DNA of 64,000 nt from Acanthaster planci (Eukaryota; Echinodermata; Asteroidea; Valvatida; Acanthasteridae): assembly GCF_001949145.1 (NCBI RefSeq), contig NW_019091570.1, forward strand, positions 99,452-163,451, read 5' to 3'. A model generated the notes under the pieces. That model worked only from the letters and a program-made list of their open reading frames with translations, had not been told where the DNA came from and ran no database searches. Position numbers and translations under genes: made by a program. Positions 11,118 through 22,440 of the stretch are shown piece after piece (the stretch's first letter is position 1; every line of letters starts with the position of its first letter).

Positions 11118-11328
11118 GAATACTTCTTTGACACCTTTGTGTTGACTGGAGGTGAGGCTCCACCAAATGATCGCTGCTGCAGGGTGTGTGGGAAGGTAGG
11201 ACACTTCCTCAAAGACTGCCCACATCGAAAAGGACACAAGGAGATACAACGGAGCAGAGAAAGAAATCAAGATTCAAAGAAGACCAGAAACAGAGAAATT
11301 AATAGAAACAAACCACAAAGAGAGCAAG
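11118..11328 (+). CDS. TUT4/7: terminal uridylyltransferase TUT4/TUT7-like, zinc-knuckle exon
   Basis: TUT4/TUT7 add uridines to the 3' ends of let-7 precursors and mRNAs. The exon is bounded by CTGTAG before 11118 and GTGAGG after 11328 and is open throughout (70 codons plus 1 base, phase 0 to phase 1). It starts EYFFDTFVLTGGEAPPNDRC and holds a CCHC knuckle C21-x2-C24-x4-H29-x4-C34 in CRVCGKVGHFLKDCP. In TUT4/7 this knuckle directly follows the second nucleotidyltransferase/PAP-associated module, and the P-P-N-D-R lead-in is characteristic. An Arg/Lys/Gln-rich tail follows. The catalytic exons would be upstream, outside the window. Another CCHC protein is possible but less likely. Confidence 0.75.
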
Positions 11329-13919
11329 GTGAGGTGACTTCAAATTAATTTTACCCATTTGGTATTTGTTAACTTGTGCAGTGCCAAAATTATTTAACTC
11401 TTCATTTTGATGAATTAAATGTTAGGTCAACAATGTCAAAATATCTGTAGCTCATCATTCTGACAACTTTATTTATTGCCTTACTGTTTGGTGATGAGGG
11501 AATAGCAGATGCAACAGTGAAACAATGCAGAAAGCAAGTATTGCTAGCATTGAATGCGGTCATTTAAAAGATGACTACCATTTCACCCCACTTAAGGGTA
11601 ACACCAAGCATTTTGTTCATGATGCTTTCTTGCTTGCTTCATTCCGTTTACTAACATTAACCACAGCTGGTCTGAATCAAATATTTTTAAACGTCAAAGC
11701 ATTCATTTTTTAAAAAAGTCGTGATTTTAGAATGAATTGCTTGGTAACTACATGTAATTAACATTGAACATTTAAATGCAATTTTGTCCTGTTTCACTTG
11801 ATACCAGAAAAGTCATGCTTGATACTGATCATAGACAGCATGCATTTATGTCATAAAAACTCGCTTTTTCACAAGAAGCAGTCATTGGATGCTGTGTACA
11901 TTTAGACTAACTCCAAGAAGGTGTGTTCAAATAACTATTTCTCAATATCTGATAACATCTTCAGATGAGGATAAGCAAAACTTGCCACAGTATAATGTCA
12001 CATGCCCCTCTTTCTCCGTTGTTGCCACGGTCGTCGCTAAATTTTCTGCTGCTTGAACCTCTTGGACCAATCTGTCTCACAGGTCTGTCCCACTGTCATG
12101 AGGTTGAGTAAGAGTTTTAGAGATTACCCTGCAGGGTAAAAGATAACATGGACCGAGTTTTGCCAATCGTATGAACCCTTTCATGGAAGTTCCTTTACTC
12201 TGTCCCCATCAGACCAACACATCCTTTTGAAATGTTCATCCTTCTATCTGTGAGACCTCTTTTAAAATTAGCCTAAACTGTGCGATGCAGCTGACATTTT
12301 CCCTTGAACAAAGCAAATTTTAGTATCACTATTTAAAATTGTTCCTTATCAGTCATGCATTTCTTTCAAATATCTTATTATAGGGTACAAAACATTTAAT
12401 TGCTAAGAAATTCACTATGAAATCCTGGTTTGCATTCGGGGATGGCCTTTTTTTTTTTTAAATTGAAGCTGTTATTAAAAGTTTCTATGAAAATTCATTG
12501 AGCCCCAGAAAAAAATGAAACCCAAAAGTAAAATTTAACTATAAAGTAAAAGATAACTATCAGAAACTGTCATTTTATGTATCAGATCAAAGCTTTAGAA
12601 GAAAAAAGGAAGAAACTCATTACACTCAGAGATGGATCAATTAATTATACAAACATATCCTTCTGAAATGAGCATCAGTTTCATTAGTCTAGAACTCGAA
12701 AAACAATCCCAAAGAAGTCAATAATCCAACAGTTATGTGATAGGATTTGAATTTAATGATGGCATACATTTGCAGCATTATCTGTGTAAACTTGCATTGG
12801 ACAGAATAAATAAATGAGTTGTGTTACATAATTGCAAATATCTCCGCAAAGAAATAAGAGCTTCAAATAAAATGATGAAAATGCTATACATTTCAATTTG
12901 ATACCCAAAACAACAATTTCTGACTTTTATTTTGGGAGAAAATAACATGTTTGTGAGATGTGTGTTGTCCCGGGGGGAGCCCTGTTTAACTTGAATCAGC
13001 CAACTATACACTAGTCCCTTAGTCCCGTTGGAGTCTTTATTTTGTTGTGAGATAATTTACAGTAGTGCACCTCGTCTGTATAGAGAAAACCATGCCCTTT
13101 CTCTTAGTTTTCTCGTGTCTCTCGATCAATCAGAATGCTGGATTTGCTGATTGACCACCTGATTTGCATAATTTGAGGAGCCGACCCGTACCATGTCTAG
13201 TGGGGGTTTTCAATAAGTCAGGAATGTACTTATGATTAATTAAATTGTTCTTTTGAGTTCTTTTATTTTGCTGTATAGGCCTACGTATTATAGGATCAAC
13301 TTTAATTAAGGAGTAGGAAGCAATAATCCCTACACAATAGACAGCCGAGTAATGAGAGGGATTATCCCTAGACAATGGACTGTGCCTAGTGGGTGAGCTG
13401 TGTCAGCGGACTATTGTGTTAATGTTTGCACTGTGTATGTTGGAAGTGAGCGTTGGTCTAACTTAACCTTTGGACACTAAATGAGATAGAGGGCGCCCAC
13501 GTGCTAACGGTCTTGCGTTTAGCTTACTATGGCTACCAAGATTTGATCGATATTGGAAGAAAACTCTGTTGTCCCCAGCTGAATTTTTTCTCCTTCGAAC
13601 CTAGAGTGTTTTACATCAGTTAACCTGTACATGTATATGTTTTGGGCTCTGGGAGAATTTTTAAAATTCTTTGAACGGATGTTTTACTGCGGTTTAATAC
13701 CCTGTACATGAAGACGTTCTACAAATTCAGTCAGAGCGGAGCGTTACTGTTCTTTATCATGGAACCTCAGTGTAAAATACAGCATTAAATAAAATTAAGA
13801 ATAGTGTTTCTTTTGTATACGGTTTTTCTCCAGGGCACGTTTATTCCCTTTGTGGTTTCAGATCTTTATGATAGTTGCCTCAAGCAAAGACTCTTAGCAA
13901 AGATGTGCCTCTGAGCATA
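11329..13919. other. intron of the TUT4/7-like gene, left part
   Basis: No coding feature is supported. It contains AT-rich unique-looking DNA, a poly-T run near 12450 and short frames at 12778-13011 and 13130-13375 (minus) with no motif. It belongs to the 23-kb intron between exons at 11328 and 34506. Confidence 0.5.
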
Positions 13920-14395
13920 ACGTCATGACGACATCATCAGCTGATTTTTTTATAAAATTTGAAATATTAAATTTTTCCCATAGGTTTTGTGCATGTTTTT
14001 CAACAGCTGGACTTTGTCACTTTTATCAATCTAACAGACTACATACTAGGTGCGCACTCTTAGTCCATCAGCCAAGATTTGTCTCAAAGCATAACGTCAT
14101 GATGATGTCATCGGTAGATGACAAGTCACGTGACATTAATGATGCACTCTTTAATGCACTGTATCTTGTGACCCACATGACCCATTGGGTTCCAACTTTG
14201 CAGATATCCTGAAAGGGGAGGGCTTTAGACGAACATTGACCTCAAGTGATGATAATATCATCAGATGACCATGTCACGTGACATTATAGGTGCATTCATC
14301 AAAGCAGTATATTGTGAAGGACATGTCCGATTTGGTTCAAACCTTGTAGATATCTTGAAAAGGGAGTGCTTCAGAAGATCAATGTCCTGATGTCA
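13920..14395 (+). repeat. diverged tandem repeat with GATGATGTCATC / TCACGTGACATT core
   Basis: Two adjoining units of about 145 bp, near 14100-14245 and 14248-14392, share the order: GATGAT-type palindrome, GTCACGTGACATTA, a GTGCATTC/ATGCACTC segment, GGTTC(C/A)AA, GCAGATATC/GTAGATATC, and GGGAG. Identity is moderate. The left flank (13920-14100) carries the same ATAACGTCATGA start and a CCATAGGTTTTGTGCATG segment that recurs at 17148 and 17290. It looks like part of a dispersed repeat family also present at 16.6-17.4 kb. Confidence 0.6.
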
Positions 14396-14502
14396 ACATT
14401 AATATTCTAGGTACAGCCAAGTATTTTATGTAAGTTTTTAAGCCAACTAGTCTGGAGAGCCCCTTGACAGGAATCTTTTTCTTTGGGGCAACAGAGAATC
14501 AA

Positions 14503-14880
14503 TCAAGCATGGATGAATGCAAGAAGACAAAAGGAAAGGTTAAGAAAGCTGCAGGCTAAATAAAGGGAGAAGGGATAAAGGGGACTGCATGGAGGCATGG
14601 TTGAACAACAAAAGAATGTAAGGTGGGAAGAGATCAAAGAAAAAATACAATCAATGGAACTGGACTTAAAGTGGGGGTCCAGATCCATCCAGTGTATTTT
14701 GTCAGTTGTCACAAGGTTGTTCTCCTTCTGGATGCTGACATCAAGAAAGGTTGCCTGATGGAGGGAATATTCCAAATTGAACTTGCCCTGTAAATAAAGA
14801 TGTCTAGACTGCCACTGTCACCGGTCCAGATGAAAAATACATCATCACTGTATCTCCACCAGATCCACGCTGAGGACCTG
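14503..14880 (-). pseudogene. Penelope-like RT fragment
   Basis: On the minus strand, just beyond the gypsy gag-protease frame, the text WWRYSDDVFFIWTGDSGSL appears (catalytic YSDD at plus 14841-14852). It is followed in a shifted frame by EYSLHQATFLDVSIQKENNL. The pattern YxDDVFFIW then FLDV is the PLE RT palm, not a gypsy RT. Only this part of the RT is present. Its upstream edge abuts the gypsy sequence near 14880. Confidence 0.65.
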
Positions 14881-16107
14881 CGCCTTGGTGAGAGTCGGTG
14901 ACTCGGTCACTCTATGCACTAAGCACTCCTGTGTGAATTGTACTAGTGCCAGTGCTTCCGCTGCACTGCCTGAGAGCAATGATGATGGTGCGTCTTCCAC
15001 AATCTCAAAGTGGATTTTTTTTGTGATGCCATTAATTTGGCACCGCATGCTGGCAGCTTTAATAGGGCGTATAATGTTACCATTGTACAGTTTCAGCTTA
15101 GTCTTTGATGGCTCTGGAGACATGTCACTCAGCTGCCTGAAGTCTACCAGCTTCATGGTACTGCAGGTTGCACCGGAATCCAGCTGAAACTTGATGGGTT
15201 TTGTCTGCTCCTTTGTAGGTGTCTCCACTGCCAGCTCAACAAAGTATTGGTACTTGGGCTTTGACTGCACCGTGTATATGCTCTCATCACTGTCTCCATC
15301 ATTTCCATAGATATGGTGGAGCTTTTCTCCAGCTTGCTGCTTCTTTCCTTTGGTTCTACTGCCACCTTTGCCAGATGACCGACAAACTTGGGCAAAGTGG
15401 TTTTGCCTTTGGTACTTGGAACAGGTTGTGCCAAAGGCAGAGCACTTGCCTTTGCTGTGTGACTTGCCACAGTATTTACAGTGGCTTTTTGGAGGCTTGC
15501 TTGGTTTTCCAGATTTTTGTGGCTGTTGCTTTTTTTTCACAAAGTGAGCTGTTTCAGCCTCCGCTGGATCCATTTGCTGTAAGTGGAGTGCTGCTTGTTC
15601 ACTGCTCCGGCATGTGTCTATGGCTTTCTGCAATGTCAATGAAGACTCCTGCAGCAGACGAGCCCATATGCTGTTGTTTGCCTCGCCAATGACCAGCCTA
15701 TCTCTCAGCATTTCATCCAGAAGTGGCCCATAATTGCATGTGGTCGCCAACTTCCTGAGCCTATTCAGGAAAGTGTCAATGTTCTCCTTGGGTTCTTGTT
15801 TGCTTGAGTTGAACCTGAATCGTTCATACACCACATTGCGTTTTGGGTCAAAATGGGCACCCAGACTGGTCAGGATTTGCTGTGGTGACTTTCTCTGCTC
15901 TTCTGTTAGTGGCAGATTTTGATAGACTTCATAACACTCCTTCCCCATAACAGTCAGTAGTGTGGCTATTTGGACAGAAGCATCTTTTTTGTCGATTTCC
16001 GTGGCCACTGAATAGTTCTGCCAGCTTGCCTTGAAGAATTGCCAGTTGGAGACCTGGTCTACTTTCATGTCCATTTTGGCCGGTGGGGGAATGAGCGAGT
16101 GTGCCAT
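14881..16107 (-). CDS. Ty3/gypsy retrotransposon Gag-protease ORF
   Basis: The open frame runs 420 codons (16107-14845), of which about 408 are gypsy. The N-terminal 190 residues are a Ty3/gypsy capsid-type Gag (NWQFFKASWQNYSVATEI, RFRFNSSKQEPKENIDTFLNRL). Two zinc knuckles follow: CKYCGKSHSKGKC and CSKYQRQNHFAQVC. In the second, the second Cys is Tyr, so it is probably non-functional. A retroviral-type aspartic protease starts at FQLDSGATCSTM (active-site DSG). LTKAQVL is the usual link to the RT, but the RT is missing and PLE sequence takes over. The ATG at 16107 gives a good start (MAHSLIPPPAKMDMK). The style resembles the mag/SURL lineage of marine invertebrates. Confidence 0.85.
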
Positions 16108-16420
16108 GGTTTTGCGATATGTCCGTTACAGGCCTCCGTAGTTCAGAGGGCGACGAGGTCAGGGTGCGCTCGCCTTACTCGTGTACACGTACATGTATAT
16201 GTACATGTGCTTGGTAATCGGTACAGTCTATCTGGCAATACGTGTAACGCTACTGCAAATGATGGCACAAGCCCCGCGAGAAATGCACAGTTTATCGGTC
16301 ACTGTCACAGCCTACCTGGTGTGACATGGTTAAGTCTGCACTGCCGATGGATGCTCATTTATCCATTCTTTGGGATTTCCAGGAGTTTGGCCTTACTTGT
16401 TTGGTAAGGATGGGGGATTC

Positions 16421-16555
16421 GGCTAATTTCGGACACCATGTTAAGAAGACGGTGTGACTCCAGGAATAGCATTCACAGTGTGTGTTTTATTAATGCCTTG
16501 TGCTCCAGTGTTCTGACAGGGATATGGTAGCCGCATAATGCCACTCCATAATACA
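16421..16555 (-). mobile_element. putative gypsy primer-binding site and short LTR
   Basis: Reading the minus strand toward the Gag start, a TG...CA segment (plus 16555-16439, about 117 bp) contains AATAAA (plus 16485-16492) and ends ...CTTAACA. It is followed at once by TGGTGTCCGAAATTAGCC (16438-16421), which begins like the tRNA-Leu-type site TGGTGTC used by mag/SURL elements. Short LTRs are usual for the mag lineage. I saw no second LTR copy. The inner edge is firmer than the outer one. Confidence 0.5.
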
Positions 16556-16559
16556 CGTC

Positions 16560-17440
16560 AACTTTCAGGCGATTCGGACAAATTTTGCCTCAGACATGTA
16601 CTCAAAATTCATTTTTCAGAATTTTTAACCTGTCAAGGGCACTTGATATTTACATGACGTCATATCTAGATGATCTGAAGAATGCTGTACCCCCATCGAC
16701 TAACATAATTGAAAGCAAGTCGATACCTATTACCACTTTTAAACAATAAGCTATTAACAATTCACTTTGATGACATTTGAATACTGCTGTACAATGAAAA
16801 TGTTGCCTTGAAAACGTGTACAAAGTCAATGGGCTGAAACAAATATTGAAAAATCAATAATAAATCGTTAGATGACGTCATCATGACATCATATTTCGAG
16901 GACCATCAGTGCTTAAGGGTCCTTCATTGGTACAAGTTTGATGACACACTGTCATCATTCTTAATGACTGAGTGGTTCTGAACTTTGGCTTAGGATTGCT
17001 ATGAGAAGAAAAGAGAAATCAGGTTCAATTTTCTCTTTTGTTCAATTACAAATATACCGGAGAGTTAAAATATCAACTAATATTTCATAAAACTAAAAAG
17101 TTCAAAAAGGAATCATGTGACAAGAATTTAAAGGTGCAGTTTTTCTCCATAGGTTTTGTGCACGTTTTTCTGATGTCCAAGACTAAGACAGTCATATTTA
17201 GTCGTTCAATCAGAGAGGGTGTCGGACAAAAATGGTCACCGCGACGTCATTGGGGGTCACGTGACATGAGATTAAAGTTGCCGTCTTTCTCCATAGGTTT
17301 TCTACTCGTTTTTCACAATGCACTTTAACAAATCTGTTCTGAACTTCTACTATGAGAACGAAAGAGAAATCAGGAAATTTTCCCTTTCTTTCAATTACAG
17401 TTACACCCAAGGGTCAAAATAGCAAGTAATATTTGATCCA
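16560..17440. repeat. dispersed repeat, at least two long units
   Basis: A segment with TATGAGAA(G/C)(A/G)AAAGAGAAATCAGG, then TTTC(T/C)(C)TTT and AATTACA, then AAGTAATATTT-like text occurs at about 16976-17090 and again at 17336-17435. The phrase CCATAGGTTTT(G/C)T occurs at 17148 and 17292, and also at 13978. GACGTCAT palindromes are frequent (16655, 16873). This is the same family as at 13.9-14.4 kb, so the gypsy/PLE composite lies inside or between copies. Confidence 0.55.
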
Positions 17441-19610
17441 CTTTTTCTAGTCTTTGGCATTGTACCTCCCCAAACAGTCACTACATATGCAAGTTTCCCT
17501 AGTGCCTTTCCTTCCGTTGTAAATAAAGTATTACTTTGTCTATATTTTGTGTTATTTTCTTCATTTTTCTTGTATGTGCACACTACACGTGGTTACCGTC
17601 AGTACTGCGAGGTACTACGCCTGTGCCTACCCTACTGATAAATCATAGGCCTTATGCGGTTCAATTCAGGTGGTGCTGTAGGATCTCTCATACTCCCTTG
17701 TCTTCTCCATCTACCAGGACGGGGAAGAGGCCTTGTGGTCATCCAGGGATTTCCAGCCATAATCTGGCCAGGTCCCTGGTTCGTTCATTCAGTAATGCAA
17801 GGTACTACGCCCTGTATACCCTACTGATAAATCAGAGGCCTTTCCCGCTTGAATTCAGGGTGTTGCTGTAGGATCTGTCATACTCCCTTGTCTTCTCCAT
17901 CTACCAAGACAAGGAAAAGGCCTTATGGTCATCCAGGGGGTTCCAGCCTTGATTTGGCTATGTTCGGCCCCGCGGAGCTGACGGAGAAGCTCTGTGGTTG
18001 ACTGTTGAATACCTGAGCAGGGATACCACCAGGATGTGGCAAGGACCCTGTCTCCTTGGTTAATCACTGGCTTGGTGAGCCAGCCGGGACTCCCGAGAAA
18101 GTGCCCCATCAAACATCTCCTGGGCCGGCTCTACTATCATCGTGAAGTACTGCACACCATTCGCCTGCCATGGCCCAAAGAAAGCCATGCAGTGTTCCAC
18201 CAGCATTCCCCCGGCGATGCCGAAGAGCACCACCCGCTGTCTAACATCGGCCAAGAAGACTACTGTGCCAGTGGCCACCTTTCGTACCTCCTTTTGCCCA
18301 GATACTGAACTCACTGTTGAGGGCTCCCCATGAGTGCTAGGGCCCGCCCTGCCTGGTGTGTTTCGAAACCATGTCACCCCAGCACCTGCTAATTCTTTGG
18401 GTTCTACGGAGCCCACTGGGCTTTTATGCCACCAGGGCTTCAACCCACTATAGTCCATTAGTGGCTCTGGCTTTCAACTGGGCATCACCAGGTAATTGGA
18501 CCTCATTTCTCCTGGTCCCTCTCCCCAGAACTCTGCAGTTCCTGCTGACCTCACCGGAAATGCTCCCCAGGTGTTCCGCCTCCTGCTGCCCCATTTGCCA
18601 CCTCTGTCGCCGGGTCAGCCACCCGGCATGCACAAACAGCTCTGATCATCATGAGCCTACTCCTGAGCTGTGAATATCAGCCTTCCTGTTCATCAATGAA
18701 GCCCTGACTTCCATTGATAGACCACCGACGGCCTCCACTGCCCTGGACCAGTTCCTGATAAACCAGCCCCTTCTGCCCTCTTCGGTCGTGAGCCATAATG
18801 GCACCGCACGGGGTTTCACACTGGAGTCATACCAGCCCGGGCTTTCCCCGTCGGAGCAGGACGTTCCCCATGGGACCCACCCATGGTTTGGAGCGTGGCA
18901 TGGCTCTATCTCCGACCGTGCAACCCTCACTTCATCAGAGGGTTGCCACCGAGCACTTGAAACATGGTCTTGCCATCAACCGCTCTGCCGGAAGAGGACA
19001 CCAACCACGGCTCTTTCAAATGCCACACAGCACAACTGGAATCTTCGGGCCAATGTTTCAAAAACTCGCCTGCTTGATCGTTCATGCAAGGAGATATTCT
19101 AGTCTCTAGCCAGAATTTGGCATGCACCAGAGTCTGCTCCAGTTGACAGTCCTCCGTTTGACCATCCATCAATTTATAGGGCACATTTGGCTCTGACTAT
19201 AACACAGCCTTGCTTCAGTCCAAGCAGGTGACCATGTCTTTTGTTGAAAATGACACCAATTCAACAGATGTCCTCACCCCAATGACATGTTCCAGTTTCT
19301 TGGTTCTCCGTCAGCCTCGCTTTTCGAGCAATAAAGCAAGACACCGGTCACACCCGTGCCAGTTGACTGACCACTCTATATCTTGGGCCTTTGCCTTCAG
19401 ATAATCTCACTACGAGGTCCCAGATGTGAAGTAGATTAAATATCTTCACCTTACTGGACCGCTCCCTTTTTGTTATCTGGAGGGCAACACACCATGTGTG
19501 TCTCCTCGTCGCCTGCCCTACATCCTAAGCCTTCTGAAAGAACATCTCTGAGACAGTTACAATGGAACACTGTTATAAGGTCCTTGGGACTTTACAAGTA
19601 ACCTTATAGA
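17441..19610 (+). mobile_element. 5' part of a DIRS element, sister of the 27.9-33.9 kb copy
   Basis: From CCAAACAGTCACTACATATGC at about 17469 the sequence parallels the left end and gag-like region of the complete DIRS element (27.89-30.77 kb), through to the TTATAAGGTCCTTGGGACTTTAC segment at about 19570-19600. It lacks most of the inverted terminal repeat (deletion after 17495) and everything 3' of the gag-like region. A shared plus-strand frame is seen in both copies (for example AEEHHPLSNIGQEDYCASG here against a matching segment near 28650), but stops break it. A 190-bp internal duplication is private to this copy. Confidence 0.7.
17601..17975 (+). repeat. 190-bp tandem duplication inside DIRS copy
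   Basis: Unit 1 (17601-17790) and unit 2 (17791-about 17975) both run from AGTA(C/A)TGC(G/A)AGGTACTACG through GATAAATCA(T/G)AGGCC, CTCCCTTGTCTTCTCCATC and GGTCATCCAGGG. Similarity is high but not perfect. The complete sister element has one copy only. Confidence 0.8.
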
Positions 19611-20957
19611 AAACGAACAACCAGGAACCCCCTCCCCCCAAAAATTTTCCTTGTAATCAGTCCTCAACATTAGGGGTTGTCCGATTGCCCGGAATGAGTA
19701 ATTTTTTTCGGGCAAGTAAAAATTAAGTACAATTGCCCAATGGACAGGTACTTTTTCTCGAAATAAAAGTGTCTGTTTTTGGTTGCCAAGAATAGCAGTC
19801 AGTGTTGTAGTCGAGACCACTTAAGACCTTCACAAGACCACACAAGACCTCCGAATTCAAACACAAGCTATTCAAATGAACTGCAACAAAAGCATTCCTT
19901 TGTCATTGTTCACCCCGTTACTTGTGACTGGTCTTGTGCATGGTCTTGTGTCTGGTCTTGCGTCTGGTCTTGTGACAGTGTCAACAACAACACTGATAGC
20001 AGTCATCATATTTACCTTTGATTGATTTTTTCCTCTTCACAAAAGCTGATAAAAAAGTAAACAGCTAGGCCTGTGTCAGTATGGGGTGTACAATGATTTT
20101 TGCATTGTTACGTACATTACATTATACATGTACATGTCTACATGTACATGTATAAAGCACGCTTTAAATTTAGCCGGGCACCTTTCCACACACGGGAAAA
20201 TACATGCACAAACACACTGTAAAATACCCTTGTGTCTGGGTACCAAACATCATTGGTTATTGTACGTATGTCGTGGAGGAGCTTTGACAGCCGGAAGCTC
20301 GAAGACAGTTTTATGTGACTTGGTACTTGTGTGTGTGTGTACTTTCTGCATATGACACTAGGCAAAATCGTCGAGTGGTTAAGAAATAGCTGTTGTCCGA
20401 ACTTGTATGAATGATGCATCAGAGTCCTGCACACTCTACGTCTGAATGTATGCAACAGTTGGGGTGATGAATATTCATGTGTATTGCTGGCGTAGCAATT
20501 TCATCAATGGTGATTTGTTGAAGGAAGAACTTGTCCGTGTACAGTACTTCCTGCTATGCAGTCATGCACGCTTGCCGTGTGCACGTGTAGTCTTAGTAAG
20601 TAGTGATTTGTTGAAAGTTGTAGTTTACTTTTATTTGTATACTCTGCATGCAATGAGTCAAAACATGGCAGCTGTAGGTTAAAAAAAGACAGTGAATTAT
20701 CAGTGATTATTTCGGCACAATTTCAGTTGACAATACTGAATCCCATCCCAAAGAAAAGTACAAGGCCAAACAAAAAAGGGGTTTGTTTCATCGTGGTCAA
20801 CTCAATTTGAAGGCCTGAAGGATACACCAAGTGGAATGCAGTTTTCGAACTGCCAGTCATTACCAGTGGTAGCGGATGAAGAATCCATTTTTTCATGGGA
20901 TGTACCTCCTACCGAATTGACAATATTAGAGGCCACTGGACATCCCAAGCTAACATG
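19611..20957. other. intronic spacer with short tandem and palindromic repeats
   Basis: No gene is seen. A 12-bp tandem repeat TGGTCTTGTGNN occurs four times at 19929-19976. Its complement, a CACAAGACCA array, sits at 19831-19850, so the two could pair as a hairpin of about 80 bp loop. At 20118-20155 there is an ACATGTACATGT array interrupted by CT, a motif common in this genome. Confidence 0.6.
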
Positions 20958-21313
20958 CATGCAGCAAAGACTTTGACGTCAATAGCCTCATGACAAGGAA
21001 GGGGTGATGTGGAGGGCCCAATGGATAGGCACATTCAGGAACATGGCAAGCATGTTAGTCCTCCAACATGTCTTAAGTAAGCCATACTTCGTCTATAAAC
21101 AAGAAATGCCCTTTACTGCCTATTCAAACTTGCTTAAACTACAAGCAAAGAATGGATCTGATGTATGGCCAATCCTGTCTTTTAGATCAGACCAAGCATG
21201 CAGGAGGTGTGTTAAATAATTAGTTTGCAGTTATGCAATGAATTTGTACAGTTTTGATTTGAAAAAGGTATACAAATTGCAACTTTTAAAACCGTGACCA
21301 TGAAGTTTCATGT
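20958..21313. repeat. 355-bp segment duplicated next to the assembly gap (copy A)
   Basis: This segment (from GCAGCAAAGACTTTGA to the ATGAAGTTTCATGTT) recurs almost identically at 30028-30380, with only a handful of base differences. In this location it is continuous with flanking unique sequence on both sides, so this is the probable true position. Confidence 0.85.
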
Positions 21314-22339
21314 TGGCCCTCACTCATCTTAGTTTATTAAAATGTCGGAACGGGCTTGATCATTCATATCCAACAGTACCGAACTTGGTAGAGGGCCATT
21401 GGGGTACAGGATTAATGACAGTAGCTGATGGATCAGTTGCTGGTGACTGTTGTTGAAAAGGAAGCCGCTGCTGGGTGGCATACCGTAAAATAGCAGTTGC
21501 ATGGAAGTTACCGTGCTGGAATACTGCCCTTTTGTGTTAGAAGATGTGGCCGGTAGATTCCAAAAATGGCCGGTGGAGGCTGTCAGGAAATTATTCCTTG
21601 GAGGGCCTGACAAAGATTGGGCAACCCAAGGCAAGGTTAAACCCACAATAGTACATGGTAGGGCAACCGAAGGAGAAGCTGGTGCCAATCCTGAAAGAGG
21701 TATGGGTGAGAGTATGCCACAACGTGATCATTCATAGGTTCAGGCTACAAATTGTGCTGCTGAGTGTGCTGAACTCCTGTTCGAGGCAAGGAGGGAGCTT
21801 TTCCCCCAATGTCGGTTGACCCGAGGCAAAGTCGAAACTGACACAAAAACATCCAGAAGGTTTGAATTTTTACCATGAGAAGCACTTGAGGTGGATTTGT
21901 CCTAAAGTATTGCTGTCATTTTGGCCATAGACTTATTCAATTTCTTGCTAAACAACATTGGAATCACGAATGTACATGTAAATACAATGCATGAAGAGTG
22001 GAGTGTGGACTACACAAGACCGTTTCAGACCTTACCACATAAAACAAAGACATGCTGGTTTTTAGGTGTATTCATGGGGCTGAAGGTGGGGCTCGTTTGT
22101 ATTTTTATCAATGAGGGGATATTCCATTTTTCTTAAAGGGTAGATCACACCATATTATGTATGGCAAATACAAAGCGAGTTTTGACAACAAGGGCGAAAT
22201 ATAACTGAAGGTGTGTCCTTCATTGTCTGTATAAAACCTGACCAGAGAAAAATGCTGTGGCGAAATTAAACAGGGTTGCTATGCAGACTTGTGTTTAGTC
22301 TGGGTCATTAATAATTCAGGCACATCTAAATCATGCATT

Positions 22340-22440
22340 AAACATGCGCACGGCAACCAATCAGAGGCGCGCATTACCTTAGGTCTGGGCGCTGGCTGTG
22401 TGGGTTGGCGGGACTTCTCAAGATGGCAGCGTGCTAACCA
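22340..22440 (+). promoter_or_regulatory. possible TATA-less promoter (CCAAT box and AAGATGGC element)
   Basis: A CCAATCAG box (22357-22364) in a locally GC/CpG-rich patch (GAGGCGCGC) is followed some 60 bases later by AAGATGGCAGC (22420-22430), which resembles the YY1/initiator element of TATA-less promoters. It could start an intronic transcript or belong to an unrecognised element. There is no direct evidence of transcription. Confidence 0.25.

Noticed and set aside
15219-15692. 157-residue plus-strand frame over the gypsy gag
   Set aside because: Shadow of the 420-codon minus-strand ORF with zinc knuckle and protease motif.
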